A DNA stretch of 64,000 bases, from NCBI RefSeq assembly GCF_017876165.1, contig NZ_JAGINQ010000025.1:1-64000 (forward strand). The letters are read 5' to 3'. This stretch comes from Azospirillum soli (lineage in GTDB: Bacteria > Pseudomonadota > Alphaproteobacteria > Azospirillales > Azospirillaceae). Every line of letters starts with the position of its first letter. Position 1 is the first letter of the stretch. The notes below the pieces were generated by a model. That model worked only from the letters and a program-made list of their open reading frames with translations, had not been told where the DNA came from and searched no databases. The position numbers and the translations under genes are program-made. Below are positions 37,780 to 45,661 of the stretch, piece by piece.

Positions 37780-39381
37780 TCAGACCCAGCCGGGCAGCTT
37801 CGAACGCAGGTTGGTGTAACTCCAGGCCTCCATCACGCTGACCGTGACCGCGAGCAGGCCAACCGCCACGGCGGTGGCTCCAACCTTGACCCTGCGGTTG
37901 AACGCGGCTCTACGCCGCGCTTGGGCTTGGGCTTCTGCCACCCTGTTGTTGTAAATGCCCCTCACCGCGTCGGGTGAGCGCAAAGTCATCGTTATCGGAT
38001 TGGCGAATCCGCCGCTCGCGACTTGCGCCTCATGGAAGCTCTGCCCACGCTTGAGGCCATACATCTGGAAATACCAGCGCGGATCGGAACTGGCGTTTCC
38101 CACGGGATCGCCGTCCGCGCCCCGCGCGTAGTTCTCCAACGTCACGACGTCGTTGCCGCTTTTCGCCACGACGCCGCCGAAGTGATAGGACCACCGGGGT
38201 GTGAACGATCGCCCGCTTGCAAGGTCCTGCACCTTGCCGTTCGCCCCCTCTGCGGCGATGGACAGCGTGACGAACGCTTCGCCAACATCCGGCGCGGCAT
38301 GCTGGTTGAGACGCAGCCGGCGCAAATGGGCATTTAGCCCCTGCCCGCCGCCTCTCAGCGCATTCGCATATTCGACGGCCACCCGATCGATGATGGCCCG
38401 CCGCCGTCTGTGCATGTCTTCGCCCAATTCTATGTCGGCAAGGCCGACGACATTGCTGGCCTGCCCACCCATCAGGGTGGCGACCAGCTCGGCGATTTGG
38501 AATTGCACATCGGAGGCCTGGGTGGGCGAAACGTGCTCACGCCGGTTTTCAGCATAGGCAGCAAAGCTGGCCAGTTCGTCCGCGCCATTCGGGACCATTC
38601 TTCCCGTCGTGGCTCCATTGTTCCCGCTGGTCACCATGCCGGAGATGTTGTTGCAATTCTGGGGCATGCGCGCCCTGTACGCTTTCGGCGTCTTGCCGCC
38701 CTTCGGCTGTGGATAGACGCCCTTGAGCGTCTTCTCCACGCCCTGCTGGGTCACAACTTTCAGCGTCCGCCCGTTCTTGACGAGCCTGTAGGCTGAATTC
38801 GTCATACCCTGCTGCGAGGCCGCCAGCACGGCGTCGGTCGCGAAGAAGGTTTTCGGCTGAAGTTTGACGAGAGTGCTGTCCTCGATGGCAATCTGACCAT
38901 CGTCCGAGACCCTCAGCGCGGTCGTTCTGGCGAAATGGAGGTTCGCCTCTGCATCCTTGGCGGACGATTCCAGAAAATTGCCTGCGTAAGCGACCTGACT
39001 GACGAACGCCCCCTCCTTGTCGATGACCGCGTAGGGCGCCTTTCCCTTCTTCGGCCCCCGGCCGACGTAAACCTTGCCCCGGCCGATGGTGAAATAAGGC
39101 TGCACCACGCCGTGGCCGGACGGAGCCGGGGGAACTGGTGGCGACATCCGCGACGGAAGGGACGATGCCAATGCGGTGCTCGGAGTCATCGCGTTGGGAC
39201 GAGCCTGTGCCGCTTGATGGACCGACCGCCCCGGCAGGGGTTTCGCCTGCACCGGCTGACCGGCCTGTGCGGTCGGGGTCCACCGGACGGGTGCATGCGA
39301 CGGGCCGACCTGGGCTGGGCGTCCAGGCGCTTGAGGGGGCGCTGGATGGGGTAACGGTCTGGCGGGAGGGCGTGGCGGCAT
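37780..39381 (-). CDS. Proline-rich protein with VVQPYF motif and C-terminal membrane helix
   Basis: Not recognised as a named family. 533 aa from ATG 39381. Residues 1-90 are Pro/Ala/Arg/Gln-rich (PRPPARPLPHPAPPQAPGRP, PVQAKPLPG), then GHGVVQPYFTIGRGKVYVG at about 89-107, after which a folded globular region runs to about 500 (LHFARTTALRVSDDGQIAIE, RMPQNCNNISGM, FGGVVAKSGNDVVTLENYA). The last 30 residues contain one membrane helix (VGATAVAVGLLAVTVSV). A VVQ motif between a Pro-rich leader and a globular domain recalls eCIS-associated DUF4157-type proteins; this is from memory and unproven. It stands alone, convergent to the chemoreceptor gene. Confidence 0.75.
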   Translation of the reverse strand: MPPRPPARPLPHPAPPQAPGRPAQVGPSHAPVRWTPTAQAGQPVQAKPLPGRSVHQAAQARPNAMTPSTALASSLPSRMSPPVPPAPSGHGVVQPYFTIGRGKVYVGRGPKKGKAPYAVIDKEGAFVSQVAYAGNFLESSAKDAEANLHFARTTALRVSDDGQIAIEDSTLVKLQPKTFFATDAVLAASQQGMTNSAYRLVKNGRTLKVVTQQGVEKTLKGVYPQPKGGKTPKAYRARMPQNCNNISGMVTSGNNGATTGRMVPNGADELASFAAYAENRREHVSPTQASDVQFQIAELVATLMGGQASNVVGLADIELGEDMHRRRRAIIDRVAVEYANALRGGGQGLNAHLRRLRLNQHAAPDVGEAFVTLSIAAEGANGKVQDLASGRSFTPRWSYHFGGVVAKSGNDVVTLENYARGADGDPVGNASSDPRWYFQMYGLKRGQSFHEAQVASGGFANPITMTLRSPDAVRGIYNNRVAEAQAQARRRAAFNRRVKVGATAVAVGLLAVTVSVMEAWSYTNLRSKLPGWV

Positions 39382-39500
39382 GGCGTCGACGGTCCTTCCT
39401 GATCGTCCGCAAGGCAAGCAATCAGCCACCAACATACACCGAAATCAGCAGCGCGAACAGGGTACACGCAGAACGCGCAGATTTGTTTTTTCAAACACCC

Positions 39501-40355
39501 TCAATACCGGCCACGCACCGCCGCCCAGCCGAGCTTCGCCTGCCGGAAGGGGTTGGGCATCATGACGCGCGGAGCGAACACGTCGTGTCCCTCCTTGGCG
39601 ATCACGTCCAGATAGGTGTCGGCCAGCACCGCCGGCAGCAGGGCGGGCAGGGCCGCCTTGGGCACCTCGCGCCGCAGCGCGCGGGCTTGCGAGAGATGCT
39701 CCCGCGCGGCCTCCCCCACGTCCCGGATCACCGGGCGCAGCTCCGGCGTGGAGCGCAGTTCGAACAGGTCGCCCGGCTTGGCCCCGTGCGCCCGCATCCG
39801 GTCGTCGGGAAGCAGCTGGCGATGGTGGCGCGCGTGGAAGGGCACGGCGCGCAGGATGCCGGTCAGTGCGTAGGCGATGCCCACATGGCGCCCGGCGCGC
39901 TGCGCCGCCTCGTCGCGCACGCCCAGCACCTCCAGCGCCAAATGAATCAAGGGAGCGCCCGTTACCTCGGCGTAGTTCACCAGGCATTCCAGATTGGCCG
40001 GCGGGCTGTCGTCCAGATCGGCCTCGCGCGCGTCGATCAGCCGGTCGAAATGGGCGCGGCTCAGCCCATGCTCCTTCGCGGCGGCGGCCAGCGGCTCCAT
40101 GACCGCGTGCTTGGGCACCGGCCCGCCCTCGTAGACCGCCTCGACGCCGTCGCGCCAGAATTGCAGACGCATCTGGCCCAGCACCGGTTCGGTCACCACC
40201 TCGCGGGTCTTGGCGATCTCCAGGTTGAAGGCGTACAGCGCGAACAGCGCCTCGCGCCGTTCGGCCGGAGCGAACAGGCTGGTCAGAAAGCGGTCATTGT
40301 CATATTTCCGCACCTCCTGTCCGGAATAGGACAGGTCGGGTGTCGCCTTCGCCAT
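39501..40355 (-). CDS. Squalene/phytoene synthase-like protein, NDUFAF6 homologue
   Basis: 284 aa with the all-helical isoprenoid synthase fold, but the aspartate-rich catalytic motifs are replaced: LYAFNLEIAKTREVV stands where DDxxD would be, and NYAEVTGAPLIHLALEVLG at the second site. This is the pattern of NDUFAF6, a complex I assembly factor, and of its alphaproteobacterial counterparts. In related genomes it belongs to the secDF-Mth938 cluster. Here it is separated from Mth938 by the opposite-strand hpnCDE-sodB block. A catalytic role in squalene synthesis is unlikely. Confidence 0.85.
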   Translation of the reverse strand: MAKATPDLSYSGQEVRKYDNDRFLTSLFAPAERREALFALYAFNLEIAKTREVVTEPVLGQMRLQFWRDGVEAVYEGGPVPKHAVMEPLAAAAKEHGLSRAHFDRLIDAREADLDDSPPANLECLVNYAEVTGAPLIHLALEVLGVRDEAAQRAGRHVGIAYALTGILRAVPFHARHHRQLLPDDRMRAHGAKPGDLFELRSTPELRPVIRDVGEAAREHLSQARALRREVPKAALPALLPAVLADTYLDVIAKEGHDVFAPRVMMPNPFRQAKLGWAAVRGRY

Positions 40356-40478
40356 GTGATGCCTGTTGGGAAAAATGGGGGTGGAACGGTTTGGGACCGG
40401 GGCAAAAGCCGGCCGCGCCTTATATTAGGCAGACAAGCTCTCCACGCCAGCCCCGACGCGCAGCAGGCACGGAAACTC

Positions 40479-41351
40479 ATGGCCGATTTCAACGTCGCCC
40501 CCACCAAGCCCCGCAAGCCCGGCCCGATCGCCCGCAAGGACGCCGGATCGGAAAACTTCCCCGTAGCGTCGCGCCTGCTGCCGAAGCACCTGCGCCCGCA
40601 TGTGATGGCCTTCTACCGGTTCGTGCGTCTGGCCGACGATATCGCCGACGACCCGGATCTCGAACCCGAAACCAAGCTGGCCTATTTGGAGGCGCTGGAA
40701 CGCGCGCTCACCTCCGGTCAGGCGAAGCACGCCTACCTGAAGCCCGCGCTCGACCTGCGCGCCAGCCTTCAGACCACCGGGGTCAGCGACCGCCACGCCC
40801 GTCAGGTCCTGCGCGCCTTCCGGCGCGACGCGGTGGGCGCGCGCTGCCACACCTGGAGCGACCTTCTGCTCTACTGCCGCTTCTCGGCCAACCCGGTCGG
40901 GCGCTACCTGCTCGACCTGCACGGCGAGGGCGTCGCGGCCGGTCCGGCGGCGGACGCGCTGTGCTCGGCCCTTCAGGTGCTCAACCATCTTCAGGACTGC
41001 CGGGACGACTGGCTGGAACTGGGGCGCTGCTACATCCCCCTGGCCTGGTTCGAGGAGGCCGGCATCAGCGTGGAACGTCTGGTCGAGCCGCAGGCCGACG
41101 CCAAGCTGCGCGCCATCTTCGACCGCACGCTGGAGCACACCGATCGCCTTCTGGAGCGGGCCGCCCCCCTGCCCGGCCTGATCCAGCACCGTGGCCTGCG
41201 CATGGAGGCCGCCGTGATCCTCAGCCTTGCGGAATCGCTTGCGCAACGGCTCCGGGTGCGCGATCCCATGAAGAAGCGGGTGGCGCTGGGCGCTCATCAC
41301 AAGATGCTCGCCGTGGCGCGTGGGTTGGCCCGTGGCCTTGGAGCCAAATAG
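40479..41351 (+). CDS. hpnC: Hydroxysqualene synthase HpnC
   Basis: HpnC converts presqualene diphosphate to hydroxysqualene in the three-enzyme bacterial squalene route. It is 290 aa. The first aspartate motif FYRFVRLADDIADDPD and the second LNHLQDCRDDWLELG are intact, unlike in the neighbouring NDUFAF6-like protein. The ATG at 40479 begins the natural protein (MADFNVAPTKPRKPG); a far longer open frame upstream is non-coding. It is followed by hpnD 13 nt later. Products feed hopanoid synthesis. Confidence 0.95.
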   Translation: MADFNVAPTKPRKPGPIARKDAGSENFPVASRLLPKHLRPHVMAFYRFVRLADDIADDPDLEPETKLAYLEALERALTSGQAKHAYLKPALDLRASLQTTGVSDRHARQVLRAFRRDAVGARCHTWSDLLLYCRFSANPVGRYLLDLHGEGVAAGPAADALCSALQVLNHLQDCRDDWLELGRCYIPLAWFEEAGISVERLVEPQADAKLRAIFDRTLEHTDRLLERAAPLPGLIQHRGLRMEAAVILSLAESLAQRLRVRDPMKKRVALGAHHKMLAVARGLARGLGAK

Positions 41352-41364
41352 ACAGGGAAGAAGC

Positions 41365-42258
41365 ATGACGCAGCCGCTGCTGGATTCGGCATCGACGGAG
41401 TCCGCCGACACGCCGGCGGCGGTGGCGGAGCGTTCCGGCAGCACCTTCTACTGGCCCATGCTGCTGTTGCCGCGGTCCAAGCGCGCGGCGATGTTCGCCA
41501 TCTACGCCTTCTGCCGCCGGATCGACGACATCGCCGACGAACCCGGCGCCCCGGCGGACAAGCGCGCCGCGCTCGACGAGTGGCGGCGGGAGATTCGCAG
41601 CCTCTACGGCGGGGGCGCGCCGACCAGTTCGCTCGCCGCTGCCCTGAAAGGCGCCATCGAGCGTTACGGCCTGCCGCGCGGCGAGCTGGAAGCGCTGATC
41701 GACGGCATGGCTATGGACATTCCAGGGGATTCCGGCGTCGGCATGCAGGCCCCCGCCCTGCCCACCCTGCGGCTCTATTGCCGGCGGGTAGCCGGGGCCG
41801 TCGGCATGCTGGCGATCCGCGTCTTTGACCGGGCCGACGCCTCCACCGAAGCCTTCGCCCTGGCACTGGGGGAGGCGTTGCAACTGACCAACATCCTGCG
41901 CGATCTGGCCGAGGACGCCCAGCTCGGCCGGCTCTACCTGCCCCGCGAGTTGCTGGACGAGGCCGGCATCGGCACGTCCGATCCCGACGCCGTGCTGGCC
42001 CACCCCAACCTGCCCATCGCCTGCGAAGCCCTGGCCGATCTCGCCGAGGCCCGATTCGCCGAGGCGCGGCGTGCGGTGGATTGCAGCCGGCGCGGCTCCC
42101 TGTGGGCGGCGGTCGCCATGATGGTGCTGTACCACCGTGTCCTGGTCCGGCTGCGCGCGCGGGGCTGGCGCGACCTGAACGGGCGCGTGCGCGTGGGCAA
42201 GCGTGAATGCGCCTGGGTGGCGATGCGCTGCGCGCTCGGCTATCCTCCAGCGTTGTGA
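41365..42258 (+). CDS. hpnD: Presqualene diphosphate synthase HpnD
   Basis: HpnD condenses two farnesyl diphosphates to presqualene diphosphate. It is 297 aa. The first motif AIYAFCRRIDDIADEPG and second QLTNILRDLAEDAQLGRLYL are canonical, with the start of the fold at STFYWPMLLLPRSKR. GGGAAGAAG precedes ATG 41365. The stop overlaps the hpnE start as GTGA, so translation is coupled. The hpnC-hpnD-hpnE order is standard. Confidence 0.96.
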   Translation: MTQPLLDSASTESADTPAAVAERSGSTFYWPMLLLPRSKRAAMFAIYAFCRRIDDIADEPGAPADKRAALDEWRREIRSLYGGGAPTSSLAAALKGAIERYGLPRGELEALIDGMAMDIPGDSGVGMQAPALPTLRLYCRRVAGAVGMLAIRVFDRADASTEAFALALGEALQLTNILRDLAEDAQLGRLYLPRELLDEAGIGTSDPDAVLAHPNLPIACEALADLAEARFAEARRAVDCSRRGSLWAAVAMMVLYHRVLVRLRARGWRDLNGRVRVGKRECAWVAMRCALGYPPAL

Positions 42259-43547
42259 ACACGATCCACATCGTCGGCACCGGTCTGGCCGGCCTTGCCG
42301 CCGCGACCCGCCTGACCGCCGCCGGCCAGAGTGTCGTTCTGTATGAGAGCGCGCCGCAGGCGGGCGGGCGCTGCCGGTCCTTCTTCGATTCGACGCTCGG
42401 CTGCACCGTGGACAACGGAAGCCATCTGGTGCTGAGCGGTAACCGGTCCCTGCTCGGCTACCTGGACCGGATCGGCGCCCGCGATCGCCTGACCGAGTTG
42501 CGCCCGGCGACCTTTCCATTCCTCGACCTGCGATCCGGCGAGCGCTGGACGCTCCGCCCCGGCGGACTCTGGCTGTTCGATCCGGCGCGCCGTGTGCCCG
42601 ACAGCCGGCCGGCCGATTACCTGACCGCATTGAAAGCCGTCGTCGCGCGGCCCGACGCGACGGTCGCCGACGTTCTGCCGCCGACCGGCCCGCTGTACGA
42701 GCGGCTGTGGCACCCCCTCGCCGTGTCGGTCATGAACGGCGCGCCAAATCGCGTGTCCGCCCGCCTGTTCGGCTCGGTGCTTCGGGAAACCCTTCTGCGC
42801 GGCGAGGCGGCCTGCCGCCCCCTGATCGCGGAGCACGGCCTGTCGACCGCCTTCGTGGAACCGTCCCTGGCATGGCTTGAACAGCGAGGCGTCAGTATCC
42901 GGTTCGGCGCGCGGTTGGACGGCCTGGAGACGGTGGGCGGCCGCGTCGCGGCCCTGTCCGTCGCCGGCACCCGCGTGGAACTGGCGGAAGGCGATTCGGT
43001 CATCCTCGCCGTGCCAGCCTGGATCGCCGAAAAACTCGTGCCCGGCCTGACCGCCCCACCGCCCGGCCGGGCCATCGTCAACGCCCATTTCCGGCTGGAC
43101 CAAGCCCCCGCCCTGTCCTTCCTTGGTCTGATCGGCGGCACGGCCGAATGGCTGTTCGGCCGAGGAAACATCGTGTCCGTGACCGTCAGCGACGCCGATG
43201 CCCTGGCCGAACAGCCAGCCGACCTCATCGCCGCGCGTCTGTGGGCCGATGTCGCGCGCGCATTGAGCCTGACCGCTTCCCCACCGCCCTTCCGAGTCGT
43301 CAAAGAAAAGCGCGCCACGCCCGATCAGGCGCCCGAACACGCGGCCAAACGCCCCGGCCCACGCACGGCCTTCAGCAATCTCGTGCTCGCCGGCGATTGG
43401 ACGGAAACGGGGCTGCCAGCCACGTTGGAAGGGGCCGTACGCTCGGGAGAGCGGGCGGCGGAAGCCATCCTTTCCCCGAGGTTTAACACTTTTGCGCGGC
43501 TCGGCCTTTTTCCGGCCTTCACTTTGTTGCGCCGCAGGCCTATTTGA
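42255..43547 (+). CDS. hpnE: Hydroxysqualene dehydroxylase HpnE (FAD)
   Basis: HpnE reduces hydroxysqualene to squalene. It is 430 aa from GTG 42255, in a GTGA overlap with the hpnD stop. The N-terminal FAD motif IHIVGTGLAGLAAATRL leads into the amine-oxidase-type ESAPQAGGRCRSF, and the C-terminal FAD contact is LVLAGDWTETGLPATLEGAV. It completes the FPP-to-squalene pathway. No squalene-hopene cyclase gene lies in this window. Confidence 0.95.
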   Translation: MNTIHIVGTGLAGLAAATRLTAAGQSVVLYESAPQAGGRCRSFFDSTLGCTVDNGSHLVLSGNRSLLGYLDRIGARDRLTELRPATFPFLDLRSGERWTLRPGGLWLFDPARRVPDSRPADYLTALKAVVARPDATVADVLPPTGPLYERLWHPLAVSVMNGAPNRVSARLFGSVLRETLLRGEAACRPLIAEHGLSTAFVEPSLAWLEQRGVSIRFGARLDGLETVGGRVAALSVAGTRVELAEGDSVILAVPAWIAEKLVPGLTAPPPGRAIVNAHFRLDQAPALSFLGLIGGTAEWLFGRGNIVSVTVSDADALAEQPADLIAARLWADVARALSLTASPPPFRVVKEKRATPDQAPEHAAKRPGPRTAFSNLVLAGDWTETGLPATLEGAVRSGERAAEAILSPRFNTFARLGLFPAFTLLRRRPI

Positions 43548-43617
43548 GCCAACGGAGGCGCTGCGCCGTCAAGGCTCGGCCCGAGAAGGGACATTCAAAG
43601 AAGAGAGGGTGACTCAA

Positions 43618-44223
43618 ATGGCGTTCGAACTTCCGCCGCTCCCGTACGCGTACGATGCTCTGGAGCCGTTCATGTCGTCGCAGACGCTCCACCTGCACCA
43701 CGACAAGCACCACCAGACCTACGTCACGAACCTGAACAACCTGACGAAGGACACCCCGCTCGCCAACGCCAGCCTTGAGGACGTGGTCCAGCAGAGCTAC
43801 GGCGACCCGGCCAAGCAGGGCATCTTCAACAACGCCGGTCAGGTGTGGAACCACACCTTTTACTGGCAGAGCATGAAGAAGAACGGCGGCGGCGCCATTC
43901 CGGGTGAGTTGGAGAAGCGGCTGATCGCCGATTTCGGCAGCGTGGACAAGTTCAAGGAAGAGTTCTCGAACGCCGCCATCACGCAGTTCGGCTCGGGCTG
44001 GGCGTGGCTGTACGTTGAGGGTGGCAAGCTGAAGGTCACCAAGACCGCGAACGCCGACACCCCGCTGGCCAAGGGCCTCTTCCCGCTGCTGACCGCCGAC
44101 GTGTGGGAGCATGCCTACTACGTCGATTACCAGAACCGCCGCGCGGACTTCGTGAAGGCGTTCCTGGAGAGCCTGGTGAACTGGGAGTTCGTCGCCGAGC
44201 GCCTGTCCAAGGCCCCGGCCTGA
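43618..44223 (+). CDS. sodB: Superoxide dismutase, iron type
   Basis: Cytosolic superoxide dismutase, 201 aa. Metal ligands sit in LHLHHDKHHQTYV, NHTFYW, and the DVWEHAYYVDYQN block. The Gln in NNAGQVWNHTFYW and the ITQFGSGWAWL stretch point to the iron-type (SodB) rather than the manganese-type. GAAGAGAGGG lies upstream. It begins 70 nt after hpnE and ends at a classic terminator. Confidence 0.96.
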   Translation: MAFELPPLPYAYDALEPFMSSQTLHLHHDKHHQTYVTNLNNLTKDTPLANASLEDVVQQSYGDPAKQGIFNNAGQVWNHTFYWQSMKKNGGGAIPGELEKRLIADFGSVDKFKEEFSNAAITQFGSGWAWLYVEGGKLKVTKTANADTPLAKGLFPLLTADVWEHAYYVDYQNRRADFVKAFLESLVNWEFVAERLSKAPA

Positions 44224-44245
44224 TCCTTATCAGGTCACCAAAACG

Positions 44246-44273
44246 AAAAGGACCCCGAAAGGGGTCCTTTTTT
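44246..44273. terminator. Bidirectional intrinsic terminator
   Basis: Stem AAAAGGACCCC - GAAA - GGGGTCCTTTT followed by TTG on the plus strand, and by TTTTCGTTTTGG on the minus strand. It lies between the convergent sodB and Mth938-like genes and can serve both. Confidence 0.9.
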
Positions 44274-44290
44274 GTTGGTGTGCTTCCAGA

Positions 44291-44668
44291 TCAGATCGGC
44301 AGCAGCGCCGCAGCCACCCGCCGCGCCTCAGCGAGAAGGACGTTGTAGGTGCGGCAGGCAGCACCCGTGTCCATCACTTCGACCACCAGGCCAGCGTCGC
44401 GCAACCCTTGCCTAAGAGCCTTAGGCATCAGCTGCATCTTTGCGCCGGAACCCAGCAGCAGCAGCTCCACCTTGGGCTCCGCCCCGATCACCTGGACGAA
44501 ATGCTCCACGGTGAGGGTGGCGAAGTCGGTTGCCTCCCAGGGCTCCGTGCGGTCGGGCAGCACGATGACCGAACCGGTCCGCCACTGCCCCGACACACAG
44601 AACTGTCCATCCCCATACCCGTCGATGACCTGCCGGTCCGACGGGATGATCGGCGTGATGTCCGCCAT
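44291..44668 (-). CDS. Mth938-like (NDUFAF3 family) protein
   Basis: 125 aa, a complete Mth938/NDUFAF3 domain: VIDGYGDGQFCVSGQWRTGS, VIVLPDRTEPW, KVELLLLGSGAKMQLMPKAL, and GLVVEVMDTGAACRTYNVLL. In mitochondria NDUFAF3 assists complex I assembly; the bacterial role is inferred to be similar. It follows secF by 35 nt on the same strand, a common alphaproteobacterial arrangement. Confidence 0.9.
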   Translation of the reverse strand: MADITPIIPSDRQVIDGYGDGQFCVSGQWRTGSVIVLPDRTEPWEATDFATLTVEHFVQVIGAEPKVELLLLGSGAKMQLMPKALRQGLRDAGLVVEVMDTGAACRTYNVLLAEARRVAAALLPI

Positions 44669-44703
44669 TTACCCGTATCCCTTGCCGTTCAAAGCCCTGT
44701 GGT

Positions 44704-45648
44704 TCAGGGCGTTGCGGCCGGGGCCGCCTCGACCGGGGCGCCACGGCGCAGCCGGTTCTCGCCCAGGAACAACAAGATGGGGGCGGCGATGAAGATCGAC
44801 GAGGAGGTCGCCAGGAAGATGCCGAAGATCAGCACGAGGCCGAAGTCCTGCAACGCCTCGCCGCCGAACAGCGCCAGCGGAATGATCGACAGCAGCGTGC
44901 ACATGGAGGTGCCCAACGTGCGGTTCAGCGTCTCGTTGATCGACCGATCGATCAGCTCGCGCAGCGGCATCTTCTTGTAGATGCGCAGGTTTTCGCGCAT
45001 GCGGTCATACACGACGACCTTGTCGTTGATCGAGTAACCCATGATCGTCAGGATCGCCGCGATCGCCGTCAGATTGAACTGCATGCCGGTGACCGCGTAG
45101 AAGCCAACGATCTTGGTCACGTCGAGCAGCATGGTGACGACCGCGCCGACGCCGAACTGCCACTCGAACCGGAACCAGATGTAGATGAGCATCGCCACCG
45201 CGGCGAGGCCGAGCGCCAGCATGCCGTTGAAGAACAGTTCACTGCTGACCGAGGCGCCCACGGCCTCCACGCGGCGCACGGTGGTGCCGGGAATTTCCTT
45301 GGCGAGCGTGGCGCGCACCTTGTCGGCCGCCACCTGCTGGGCCGCGTCGTCGCCGGGCTGGCGTTCCAAACGGATCAGCACGTCCTGGGGCGAGCCGAAC
45401 TCCTGCAGCGCGACCTGCCCCATGTTCAGCGCGTTCAGCGTGTGGCGCAGCTGGCCGAAATCGGCCGGGGCCGGGGTGCGCGCCTCGATGACGATGCCGC
45501 CCCGGAAGTCGATGCCGTAGTTGAGGCCCGGATAGAAGAACAGGACCACCGAGGCGATCGACAGCAGCGCCGACACGATCAGGCCGGCGTGGCGGCCGCG
45601 CATGAACGGGATCTTGGTGTCGTCGGGAACCAGACGAAGCCGGAACAT
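44704..45648 (-). CDS. secF: Protein translocase subunit SecF
   Basis: Inner-membrane partner of SecD that uses proton-motive force to aid late protein export. It is 314 aa with six membrane helices and a periplasmic P1-like domain after helix 1. Signature phrases are GLNYGIDFRGGIVIEART, DVTKIVGFYAVTGMQFNLTA, and IMGYSINDKVVVYDRMRENL. Its gene follows secD by 13 nt. Normal length and fully intact. Confidence 0.97.
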   Translation of the reverse strand: MFRLRLVPDDTKIPFMRGRHAGLIVSALLSIASVVLFFYPGLNYGIDFRGGIVIEARTPAPADFGQLRHTLNALNMGQVALQEFGSPQDVLIRLERQPGDDAAQQVAADKVRATLAKEIPGTTVRRVEAVGASVSSELFFNGMLALGLAAVAMLIYIWFRFEWQFGVGAVVTMLLDVTKIVGFYAVTGMQFNLTAIAAILTIMGYSINDKVVVYDRMRENLRIYKKMPLRELIDRSINETLNRTLGTSMCTLLSIIPLALFGGEALQDFGLVLIFGIFLATSSSIFIAAPILLFLGENRLRRGAPVEAAPAATP

Positions 45649-45661
45649 GGAAGAAGCCTCC

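Noticed and set aside
39138-40478. Long plus-strand extension upstream of hpnC
   Set aside because: It is antisense to the NDUFAF6-like gene and the Pro-rich gene; the natural HpnC start is at 40479.
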